NCBI GenBank assembly: GCA_950295325.1
Contig: OX485804.1
Span: forward strand, 51,758,429 to 51,822,428
Length of the DNA stretch: 64,000 nt
DNA from: Polytrichum commune
Taxonomy: Eukaryota > Streptophyta > Polytrichopsida > Polytrichales > Polytrichaceae
Direction of reading: 5' to 3'
Below the pieces are notes generated by a model. That model did not search any database. It was not told the DNA's origin and saw only the letters and a program-made list of their open reading frames with translations. Each line of letters starts with the position of its first letter. The stretch's first letter is position 1. A program made the translations under genes and the position numbers. Shown here one piece after another: positions 50,101 through 59,349 of this stretch.

Positions 50101-51676
50101 CGAAAGAAACTACTCTACAACGGAGAGGGAGTGCCTAGCCATGGTGTTTTCCGTTAAAAAGTTTAGGCATTACCTCATGTGCAACCCGGTTGTATTTTTT
50201 GTTGACCACATGGCTATCAAGTATCTAATTAACAAGGCGGAGTTAAGTGGTAGGTTAGCTAGGTGGGTTTTGTTATTAGAAGAATTCGACTACACGGTGG
50301 AATATAAACCGGGTCGTATGCATTTACAAGCGGACCACTTGTCTAGGTTGTCGGAGGAGATAGGAAAAAATCCGGTAAATGATATGTTAGTAGATGATAG
50401 CCTCTTTGTGGTCACTTCTACACCGGAGTGGTATGCGGGCATAGTGGAATTTCTAACAACCCACAAGTTGCCCAAAGAGTGGACAAAAGAAGAGAGAAGG
50501 AAGGTGAGGGTAAATAGTAGGCAATTTGTTGTAGTGGGCCATAGGTTGTTTAGAAGGGGGTCCGATGGTATTTTACGACGATGCGTGTCAAAAACGGAGG
50601 TTGAAGCGATTTTAATCGCTTGCCACGATAGCGCTTGCGGCGGTCACTTCTCGGGTCAACTCACCGGGCAAAAAATACTTAGAGCGGGCTACTTTTGGCC
50701 TACACTATTTAAGGACGCCCATGACTACGTAAGGAAATGCGACGCTTGCCAACGGTATGCCCGAGACGACCTTAGAATGGAGATGCCTTTACATGTATCA
50801 TTACCCTTAATTCCTTTCGAAAAATGGGGCATCGACTATGTGGGTGAGGTCCATCCCCAATCTTCAAAAGGAATGAAATATATTGTGGTGGCAACCGAGT
50901 TCCTCACCAAGTGGGCGGAAGCCAAAGCGGTGAAGACCGACACGGCGGAACACGCGGCAACATTTATGTACGAAAACATAATTTCGCGGTTCGGGGTGCC
51001 GAAGATCCTAGTAAGCGATAGGGGTACTCACTTTTTGAATGACTTGATTCGAGAGATGACAGAGAAATTTAAAATTGATCACCGGAAGACTACTCCCTAC
51101 CACCCACAAACCAATGGACAAACGGAAAGGGTTAACGGAATTTTGGTGAGTATACTACGCAAGACGGTTATAGACTCGAAGCGGGATTGGGATACGAAAC
51201 TAACGGCGGCACTTTGGGCATACCGTACAACCTATAAGGTAACTACGCGTGCTACACCATTTTCCTTAGTCTATGGTCTTGAAGCGACACTACCAATCGA
51301 ATATGAAGTCGAGTCACTTAGGGTGGCCGTGAGTACGAGACTTACCGAAAGTCAATCCTTACGAAATCGACTAACCGATTTGGAAGCACTTGACGAAGGG
51401 AGGAGAATGGCGGCTCAACATATTGAGGCAATCCAAAGAAGGAGAAAGATTACTTTCGACAAACGACATAAGAGAAGGGCCCTAACACCGGGAATGATGG
51501 TCATGATTCAAGACGCACGAAAGCTTGAATTTCCGGCGAAATTCAATGCGGTATGGTTAGGACCTTACCTTGTCTATGAGGTCTTTCGTAATAATTCAAT
51601 TCAATTGGAAACATTGAATGGTGAGCTCTTTCCTACCCGTACATCGGGAAGTAGATGTAAGGAGTACCGAGCTTGA
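47189..51676 (+). CDS. Nucleocapsid-protease-RNase H-integrase frame without reverse transcriptase
   Basis: An open frame of about 1490 codons continues the gag frame; no ATG lies near its start. Residues counted from 47213: zinc knuckle CVQCGQPGHTRQFC about 67-80 and a second Cys/His cluster CSNCGGSHPSDTC about 152-164; aspartic protease LVDGGSSLNIL about 484 and FPILLGRPW about 557; thumb-like connection LNPDKTFLGVNKGVLLGYVV about 815; RNase H with FHVYCDASN about 924, TTERECLAM and ADHLSRL; integrase zinc domain HDSACGGHFSG...CDACQ about 1137, catalytic D/D/E at WGIDYVG, VSDRGTHF and QTERVNG; GPY block WLGPYLVY about 1447. The reverse transcriptase fingers and palm, normally between protease and connection, are missing without loss of frame. 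RNase H and integrase motifs look intact. Confidence 0.85.
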   Translation, partial: AVREPAPLLALPAPRTDPHLEEVERRLGASQLGFQEAMIKQMQSLTDQMSLMIRSQQPGPPPPVESGRHSSGLWCVQCGQPGHTRQFCRSGQNRDQRGNGNPPQQNQRGQTPPHYGNGSNRGPQPRGQGGQNLEKKEFHPFCGRWHAQGQCWSEGQEFNCSNCGGSHPSDTCRQPDKIINVPYPVANPQQQARDNMRGARPQGVPANELRPPNLYYDHSNARQTFHPPAGLQTTTGYIPIQNRQGVPPNGSNGRQAPPTDPGPSNSQDVRFMDGVLEATCDDMLPLPTRIGEEQSQWPPHTNAITYELVKGKGVVEEAPALAVTTRARRGDAPLEVGIGEQGNYSSDEEINLSELDRVARRATKDVERENIILQDRERTNAVHDLDNSDVGEWEGPGVPVDEFDVVGNSKVERSTGYDLWADLSTLKADITFGQLLEISPTARKTLKEGMPVHKRMRKVKAKIAARIQSQGGRDVKAIEIEVVIVDKVVPNVLVDGGSSLNILPEDTMKKLGLGLTGPSPLVINMANQSSTTPLGMIKDCRMTTGGEEYLVTFHVIKMHSNKDTFPILLGRPWLRMANAMVNWGGPKPSITYGPEGNRVIVSIGSLEGWMKKEMYLPLEKEIDDLNENEIGKALVGVVHPEGQRVVIDSGSGSLGPNFYNYGDNGDYAQWLREYPESEVDVMVTFHQVGLGSEFPSASLGEGSLLEPCEVLTEEEWVSGGLTPWVDDVEEGEVSLIHVDGTQEEDVIIESSKLEEPLHFKTTSTGIVVGQDVKDYPNVPSDWYRNKEEQAHVSEADWRYVDDHLHCVREALVRCRKMRLALNPDKTFLGVNKGVLLGYVVSEKGREPDPDKIAAISDLATPTNSKGISKLLGHVGWYRELIPNFSKIAVPITHLLKKDVKFEWTDACQKAFEELRDRLSTYPVLIPPNWGKPFHVYCDASNVAIGSALCQATGEKEKDQPIAYASKQLTPAERNYSTTERECLAMVFSVKKFRHYLMCNPVVFFVDHMAIKYLINKAELSGRLARWVLLLEEFDYTVEYKPGRMHLQADHLSRLSEEIGKNPVNDMLVDDSLFVVTSTPEWYAGIVEFLTTHKLPKEWTKEERRKVRVNSRQFVVVGHRLFRRGSDGILRRCVSKTEVEAILIACHDSACGGHFSGQLTGQKILRAGYFWPTLFKDAHDYVRKCDACQRYARDDLRMEMPLHVSLPLIPFEKWGIDYVGEVHPQSSKGMKYIVVATEFLTKWAEAKAVKTDTAEHAATFMYENIISRFGVPKILVSDRGTHFLNDLIREMTEKFKIDHRKTTPYHPQTNGQTERVNGILVSILRKTVIDSKRDWDTKLTAALWAYRTTYKVTTRATPFSLVYGLEATLPIEYEVESLRVAVSTRLTESQSLRNRLTDLEALDEGRRMAAQHIEAIQRRRKITFDKRHKRRALTPGMMVMIQDARKLEFPAKFNAVWLGPYLVYEVFRNNSIQLETLNGELFPTRTSGSRCKEYRA

Positions 51677-51737
51677 CTAGGCAACTTACCCTTGGAGCAA
51701 GAGATGTTTGGATTCATCCCCCGATGGTCGCCAATTA

Positions 51738-53240
51738 TGTGAGCCCAAAAGGGTGCCCACATTTAGTCTTAGACCCTTGAAACGTTAGTTGATGCACTTT
51801 GAAGTAGCATGTTACTTCACAAAAATATAAAAAGAGTGAAATGTTAGTCTTAGAAGTACCATGTTGTAAGAGGCTAGGATGTGAGTTGTTATTGTGTTTT
51901 TACCTTCGGAAGGATTTGAGTGAATGAGGATAGGTAAGGAGAACTTGGATTGAGTAGTTAGTGAGTAGGCTAGTACAAATAGATGGAGACAACCAAAGTG
52001 ACTCAAGAGGCAAGTGCATTCGAATTGGGATGAATGGAGGATCACATGGAGCGCACAAGTGGACCACCTCATCATGGCCACTTAATGGGGGAGGCCCAAG
52101 GAAGAATGCAAGGTGGAGGATAAGCAAATTCTCAAAGCACCAATCAAATCACGAGTTAAGCATCGTGGTTTGAATTAAGTGGTGAGCGACGATTTGGGAA
52201 AGTAAGGGGAGAAAGTTATGGCGGCGGAAAGCGAAGGAGGCTAAGTTTGGGTTGAAGCATCCCAAGTTTGGTAAAGTGTGGTAGGTAGAAAGCCAAGGCT
52301 AGTTAAGCATCCCAAGTTTGGTAAAGTGTGGTAGGTAGAAAGCCAAGGCTAGTTAAATGTTCGAATTAGGATCCTTGTTGATCATTTGAGGGAGGAAGAC
52401 TTAGAAGATAGGATTGGCGCCTACTAAGTAGGAGGAAATCTCAAGGGCTTATCGTGAGCCTTGAGGGTGCTCACCCCCTCAAGCTTACTATATAATCCCT
52501 CATTCTTCCCTCACTCATCCTCTCTTTCCTTTGTGCTCCAAGGCACCCCACGAGTTATAAGTGTGGGTGTGGGAAGCCATATTGGAGCACATGTGTGTGC
52601 TTAGTTTTTAGTTTGAGAGCCAAGGCTTGTTAGCCTTGAAGAGGGCTTGACCTCTTGGTAGAATTAGTGTTGACGTGAAGGATTTTAAAGTTAATTCATG
52701 ATTCTAATTTGTGGTACTTTAAGTTCATGTTTTGAATACACGTGGTTGCAAGTTCCATGTTTAAGAGTTGAGCACTTGATGTTGTGATGAGTGCAAAAAT
52801 ATACTTGTGTGGATTAGTTAGTCTTAGTGAAGTTAGGAAATTCTCTCTCCACCTCTCCTCTCTAGGATTTTAGGATTTTAGGATTAGAGAAGAATTGTGT
52901 GATTAGAAAGGGGTTGTTAGTAGAATTAGGGAAATTAGGTAGGAAGATTAGTTAAGGGCTTGAATAATTAGTGAGGTAGTTGGGGATTACAACTACAAAG
53001 TTGTGGGTTTATGAAGGAGCTGGGTTTATGAAGGAGCTGGGTTTGTTTAGTTAGAAAGTAAAGAGCTGGGTTTATGAAGGACCTGGGTTTATGAAGGAGC
53101 TAGTTAAATCCAAGACCACTTGAAGGGTGAACCTTGCACTATGGACTCATCCAAGTCCAAATCCAATACCGCGGAGGAATGTGAGCCCAAACCCACTACT
53201 CGGACTACGGACGCTTAAGGGTGGGGGGTTTGGCCTCACA
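51738..53240 (+). repeat. 3' LTR, 1503 bp
   Basis: Same length and, in all blocks compared, same sequence as the 5' LTR at a constant offset of 8032. The sequence just upstream (51690-51737) does not contain an obvious purine tract next to the LTR. Confidence 0.95.
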
Positions 53241-53245
53241 AAATC

Positions 53246-53582
53246 CAAGGTGATTATTTCTTGTTATTAATTTCTTGAGATTCATTTTCTTTCACCCTAA
53301 AGATTGGGAGACCTTTCGATGTATTTTGTTGGACATAGACATTAATCATTGTAAGTTATGCTAGAAATTCTATGGATAGATCGGCAAGTCTCCTAATGCA
53401 AACTACACCCAAACTACATCCAAAATCGATGTGTTTACAATTTGGCCTCTAAATGCCATTCCTCAATTCCAACAACAACAGCTGGTCCAAACGTTGCCCG
53501 ACCTTTATCAAGCAAGTTATATCTACAATTTGGCTAGGGACATAAAAAACAATGCATTATGGCATTTCTATTCATTTTGATG
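53246..53582 (+). pseudogene. Decayed transposase-like gene, middle part
   Basis: Sequence between the retrotransposon and the next MITE. It continues the old host DNA and holds protein-like scraps such as LPDLYQASYIYNLARDIKN (about 53492-53550) and IMAFLFILM (53553-53580), the latter leading in frame into the part after 55730. Degenerate copies of the GGGAGG-TCTCC motif lie at 53307 and 53388. Confidence 0.45.
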
Positions 53583-54081
53583 CACGGGTAGATCACTCTA
53601 AGGCATTTTTGTGCATCACGTGCGGCTGGGGTTTTTTTTTGTTTTGGGGCTATTTACCTTCAAGGGTTGAATTAAAGCCTCCCTATAATTACTTAAATTT
53701 AAAAAATGGCCCATTTGTTTGCACCCTTCCATTACTTATATTGTCCAAGTCACTGCAATTTTTTGTACTCTATATTCCTTTCAAGTAATTTTTGACAAAC
53801 GGTAATCCCAATTATCATCCATCCCCGTGAGTCCTAAACCCATTTACATAACATACTAAACATACCTTCTAGGATCCTTATCTTCAACCCCTATATTAAT
53901 TTTACAAAAAAATAATGGCCCACGTTTTATGTCCATCTAACTTACTCATAATGGGATTGTCTACATTTAATGACCCCTTCATTATTTGGAATTCCTTTAT
54001 AATTTTTATTTCAAATGATTTTAATCCTCTCTATATTATGCCGCACGTCGTTTTTAAAATGCACTAAGTGATCTATCCGTG
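53583..54081. mobile_element. hAT-type MITE, 499 bp
   Basis: Perfect 8-bp target duplication TTTTGATG (53575-53582 and 54082-54089). Imperfect terminal inverted repeats of about 45 bp start CACGG-TAGATCACT and include a GACGTGCGGC / CACGTGCGGC block. No transposase; the 78-residue frame at 53552-53788 is chance. It sits in the decayed transposase gene. Confidence 0.9.
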
Positions 54082-54090
54082 TTTTGATGG

Positions 54091-55725
54091 TGTGAGCCCA
54101 AAATGGTGCCCACATGTGGTGATTAACTCTTCAAAACCAATTTTAGTTTGACTTTGAGGTGTTATGACTATTCACAAAACATAAAAAGAGTGAAGTGTGG
54201 TGTGGATTTAAGTTTAGGCATTAGAATGTGTTGTGTAGTTATTTCAAGGTTGATTTCAATAAGAGTATGCCTTGATATTGTGAGTAGGGGGTAAAGTGAA
54301 GCAAGGTGAGCTCCGCGGGTTAAATGCCCACTTTTGGATCCACTTTGTTAGTTTAGGAAGAAGGAAGCTTGGTGGATGGGGATTAGTCCCTACTTTGGAG
54401 GAGAGGGTTAAAGGATTGTGATTGGAGGTGCTAATCCTCTCACCCTATCCTCACCTCTCTCTCCCTCACTCCCTCTTTGCTACTTAAGGTGTTTTTTCTC
54501 TCATTTGCCTCTCTCTCCATCAAGCGCTCTCAAGGGAGCAAGCTCTAAAGAGCTTGAGCCACGTGTGTGTGACATTAGTTTTTAGTGAAGTTAATTAGTT
54601 AAGCTCTCTCTCTCAAGGCCTCCCAAGTGAGGGAGCTCTAGAGCTTAAGTTTGCATGTAGTGATTAGGTGGTAGTTAGTTAAAGTAGTGTGTTAGATTAG
54701 CTCATGACTTAGAAGCAAAGGAAAGAAAAGAGAAGAAGAATTTAGAAGACCTTGATTAGTGGATGAGAGGGGTTGTATTAAGGGCAGCCAAGACTATAAG
54801 GTTAAGGAGCTGACTACTGGAAGGTACTTCGGCTGGGGCCTAAAGCTAAGCAGCTGACTGCTGGAATGTAATTCGGTTGGGCTTAAAGCTAAGCAGCTGA
54901 CTGCTGGAAGGTACTTCGGCTGGGGCCTAAAGCTAAGCAGCTGACTGCTGGAATGTAATTTGGCTGGGGCCTAAGGTTAAGGAGCGACTGCTGGAAGGTA
55001 CTTCGGCTGGGGCCTAAGGTTAAGAAGCTGACTACTGGAAGGGACTTCGGCTGGGCTTAAAGCTAAGCAGCTCAGCTGCTGGAAGGTAATTCGGCTGGGC
55101 TTAAAGTTAAGCAGCTGACTGCTGGAATGTAATTCGGCTGGGCTTGAAGCTAAGCAGCTCAGCTGCTGGAATGTAATTCGGTTGGGCTTAAGTTAGTTCG
55201 TTAGATCTAATAAGTTAGGCTACTAGGGGGGTTGTAGTTAGGATAATCCCTTTTGGGATTGCTAGACCATACTAGATTCTTGCATGCCATCTTGGTTTTT
55301 AGGTAGAGTTGGATTTATTAGGAAAGTAGAAGTGTGTGGGACTTTTAAAATGTGTTGATGGTTACCCATTGAGGCAAGTGTTTTTAAACACTCGTACTTT
55401 TTGGTTGGAATATATTACATGCACAATTAATGGAGACTGTGGAGGATCCTAGCAAGGACAAAATAAAGGAAGTAAAAATCAAGAAGTCTAGAGGGATCTC
55501 TTTTAAGGGCATGTGTGGCCAAGGCCGCGGGTTGGACCCTTGAGAAATCGAATTCCACTACGAGCAACGATGCTCACAATAATAAAGCAAGTGAGTTAAG
55601 ATGAAGTTAATGCCTTGGACATGAGAGCCATATAGCAATTCACGTTATGGTATTAGGAATTGAGTGTGATTCTCAAAGCCAGCACCCGGACTAGGACGCC
55701 TAAGGGTGGTGGGTTTGGCCTCACA
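54091..55725 (+). mobile_element. Solo LTR of a second Ty3/gypsy family, 1635 bp
   Basis: Starts TGTGAGCCCAAAATGGTGCC and ends GGTGGGTTTGGCCTCACA, closely like the LTR ends of the element at 43706, but the interior is different. Perfect 5-bp target duplication GATGG (54086-54090, 55726-55730). No internal region, so it probably arose by LTR-LTR recombination. Contains a nine-copy tandem array. Confidence 0.93.
54806..55196 (+). repeat. Nine-copy tandem array, unit about 43 bp, inside the solo LTR
   Basis: Units contain GCAGCTGACTGCTGGAA, TGTAATTCGG or GGTACTTCGG, then CTGGGCTTAAAGCTAA with small changes. Unit lengths vary between 42 and 44 bp. The array includes palindromic GCAGCTGACTGCTG and CAGCTCAGCTGCTG cores. 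Confidence 0.9.
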
Positions 55726-55730
55726 GATGG

Positions 55731-56100
55731 CTTGAAAGGTTTTCCAAGAGATACAAGTTGGATTCCTAATTGTGGGTTACATTCATGAAGATATAGATGG
55801 GTATCTCAATTACTTGTCCAAACAACTCAAAACAAGAAGCAAGTTCGATTTTGTTGACCTTATGAAACTTTTATGGAATCATAGTTCCTTTCTTTTATTC
55901 TAGATTTGATTCAGGTGGTTGTTGATTTCACATCTATCATTAAAGGTTATGTTGAGGAGCTTGTGGGATTGGAGGACATGGATATTTTTATATTCTTCAT
56001 GGACAACAATGAATGACTAGGTTTTTAGTGCAAAAAATTTGCACTTGATCTAGAGTGATTGCTGGGGAGAAAATGAAGGGTTACATCACCTACTGGAAAG
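55731..56100 (+). pseudogene. Decayed transposase-like gene, 3' part
   Basis: After the solo LTR the frame reads FQEIQVGFLIVGYIHEDIDG and SKQLKTRSKFDFVDLMKLLW, resembling the VGHTHEDID motif region of transposon proteins, then GYVEELVGLEDMDIF. Stops at about 55735, 56011 and later show decay. The 5' parts lie before the retrotransposon and between it and the MITE. Confidence 0.55.
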
Positions 56101-59100
56101 ATGTTGCTAAGGAATTGGATAATCCATTTTCCCCAATGCCTTGCAAAATGCAACAAAAATTTTGGCCATCAACTGCATATGCCACAACAAATGCAAGCAT
56201 GTTTGATGCAATTCAAGAGGATACAACATCATAGGATGATTCCAAAGATAATTTTTGTGAAATTATACGCAACAAACCCAAAGAATCCTACAACCTTGCT
56301 ATATGTTATTTTAGATGATTTTGTTCTCGTCCGTCCTCTAGACACTAATATCTACCTTGTATGTATGGGCCAAGTATTTACAACTATGCAACTAGATAGG
56401 AATCATTCTCAATATGGACAATTTCAAATTTGGTATTTGAAGACCTAGCAAAGGAAAAAGGAAAAAAATCATACATTGAACATTACACAGGAGTTTGGGA
56501 TGGTAAATGAGAGTGTGATTTGTCTTTCACGATAGTAATGTGGATAGAATGTAATTATGTGCTTTGTTCCAACAAAGCTAGGATCAACACAAGCAACATT
56601 GCTATTGTGCAAATATAAGAAGTTGAGAAGAAACATGCCCAAAAACAAATTTAGAGTTAGCAAACCCTTCCAGTTAACCAACATAGGGAAAACATCGGGA
56701 GCACTTCCAATAGTATTCTAATATTTTTTTTCTCTTGCACTTCATGGAGACATTTGGGATATTTTTTTCTTGTAAGTTGGATTTTTTGCACTTGCACTCA
56801 TACAAGGCAATCATTTAACGATTCTAAACTTATAATTTTTAAGTATCAATATGTTTCAATGAAGCGATGTTATGGACAACTTTAAATATAAAAATACATT
56901 TTTTTTATTATACATCGAGAGGGCTTATGATATTTCATTGTTCACATGGGGTTTTTTTCCATGTCATTTTATTGTCCACATTATGTCTTGTGTCTTATGT
57001 TTATTGACTTCTATCTTTAACTCTCATGAATTATGTCGCAAAGTCTTATGTCTTAAATTCTTCTAGTTTATGTGTTAACCTCTTTTAGTGTATGTCTAAG
57101 ATTGTTGTCTAAACTCTTATACTTTCTATCTTGAAGGCCACATCAATGAAACTTGTTTTTCTCCTTGTAAATGATCTCATACTTATATTTATTTGAATTT
57201 CCATTCGGTATGATAATAGGAGATCTCCCAGTGTGGCTCCTTAGGTGATATTAGTGGATCCTTCAATATTGACCTTTGAACCACACCGAGGGATATCCCC
57301 ACATACTAAAAGATTTGTTCGTAGTATACTTCAACATGTTTTTTAATTACCAAGCATGGAGGTATTAATTGAAGGTATTAACGAGTATTTAACTAAATTG
57401 CAGATGAACTAGGAGGTCTCCGCATTTGAGGATTCACAACAATCAAAATATTCCGTACTAGAATGGGGAGACCTCATGGTCCACAAGGCATCTAGAGATC
57501 TCCTTGTATTATATGGATTTTGTCTTAATATTATGTCATGATTATTGTTAGTTCTCTTTGTTAATTACACTTAAAGATGAATTAAAATAATTCATGTATT
57601 ACTTCAAGCCTTGAATTTTAGTAATCTATTGCCAATTTAGTCTACTTTTGATTCGAATTCATTTTTGTTAAATATTCTTATAAGTTTTTTGTTTATATTT
57701 TTCAAATATATAGGGAATTTTATCTCATATTCACCCATGCATGACATGTAGAATTTTTTAAATGAAGAATGGACCCCCCAGGTGTCCACCTAGTAAATAT
57801 TAGGCTAGGGTTCCAAATCTTGCCCTAGACAATGGCAACCAATCTCACCTTTTTTTTGTCACATCTACTAACTTTTGAAGGTGATTTTCAAAAAATACAC
57901 TTAAATTTGGCGCCTTAACCTTAAACCAAACTGTGGGAGGTTTTGAGTAGCATTTTGACACTATTTGCATCCAAAATCAGTTGGGGTGGTAGGTAGTGCA
58001 CATGATTTCCCCACACTTACAATGTTGAATCCTAAGCACATCCTAGTGAGTCCCTTGGTAACACACCTCAAGATGTCATGTGTGTACTTTCACAAGCACC
58101 TTTAGCAACTAAGAGCCTTCTCAAACCTAAAGAAATAAGAGTTTGTAAGAAGAGCCACAACAAGAGAACGCCAACATTGAGTTCAATTAATGATTCCACA
58201 CAACAACATTATACAACTTCTCCCAAAGATTGTTGTTCATTCAAAACATGTGCCTCAAGCCACACATGGCATGTTGGTATCGTAACAAAACATCCCCAAT
58301 AATCATTTAAGCTTGTTTTGGCCACTTGGACATTTGTGACCACTTGTAATACTAATGCCAAAGTTTATCTAACTAGTAAAAACTTTGGAATGTCATTTTT
58401 ACATCTTTGGACCCATTAGTCATCATTTTCCCAATCAGGTTCCTAGACCAACAAATGCAACCAGTGCAAGGGTATATTTAGCCATGAAGGCAACTTTTGG
58501 AGTAATTTACCAGTTTTGACAACTTGGGTTGCTCTAGATATAAATGACATGAATTAATAAACATATTAATAGCTTATAATCAATTGCCAGTTGAGTTACC
58601 GAGTGAGTTTTTTTCCTTTTCACTCAAATGTATAATATTAGACTTTACCATACAATCACCAAAAGTGGGAATTAACCCTCAATTTTGATAGAATTCTGTG
58701 TATTTGCCACTTCCCACACATGTGTCAATCACATACAAAAAAAACTAGGATGAGACTTACTTGCTTCTATTTAGAAGCTACAAAACTTGATTCTTGTTCT
58801 TGAGTTTAATTCTATCTGAAGAGCACACAAGTGGTGAGAGGAGCAAAAAGTGCCTAGTATATCTAAGAGATGTGCATATAGGTGGCAAAGAAAACAAGAT
58901 TCTTGGTTCTATAAAGATAAAACATGTTGATGCCTAAAAGTCATAGAAGCCCTCCTTGAAGACTTTCCAACTACATTTAAAATGGGTGATCCACCTTGAA
59001 TCCTAGGCCCGATTCATCCCCAATTCATCTCCTTACTGCCACAACAACTCCATGTCATAATTCTAACTCATACAAGGTGTTATACATATGAGACCTTGCC

Positions 59101-59349
59101 TAATTAATTGGTTTGATGAGTGGTTTGCATGTCTTAGTGTATGGAAAGAAATGGAAATTGGTGTTATAACATAGTCACATAATATAACAAATAAACGTTG
59201 GATCATGATATGTGCAATAAGCATATTCCGTTCCCCATTGGTGTTGTTGGCTTCAAATTAATATTCAAAGTATGTGTGTGTTTTACAATTTCACAATATA
59301 TGTGTTGTATGAACACAAGATTGGTAATGTAGATGAAGTTGTATAAGCT
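56101..59349. other. Intergenic, no intact gene
   Basis: AT-rich, short frames only. More copies of the AGGAG(A/G)TCTCC motif at about 57229, 57411, 57463 and 57492. I recognise no element boundaries. Confidence 0.45.

Larger units (their letters stand above)
43706..53240 (+). mobile_element. Full-length Ty3/gypsy LTR retrotransposon lacking reverse transcriptase core
   Basis: 9535 bp with TG...CA ends and a perfect 5-bp target duplication AAATC (43701-43705, 53241-53245). LTRs are 43706-45208 and 51738-53240, each 1503 bp, with no differences in the blocks I compared by eye. Domain order is gag, zinc knuckle, aspartic protease, RNase H, integrase, as in Ty3/gypsy. No chromodomain follows the integrase GPY block, so it fits the non-chromovirus plant lineages (Tat/Athila side) by inference. 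The reverse transcriptase fingers and palm are absent and one stop codon interrupts the gag-pol frame. Confidence 0.95.

Noticed and set aside
54806-55196. CRISPR-like array
   Set aside because: Units are contiguous tandem repeats without unique spacers, inside an LTR of a plant genome.
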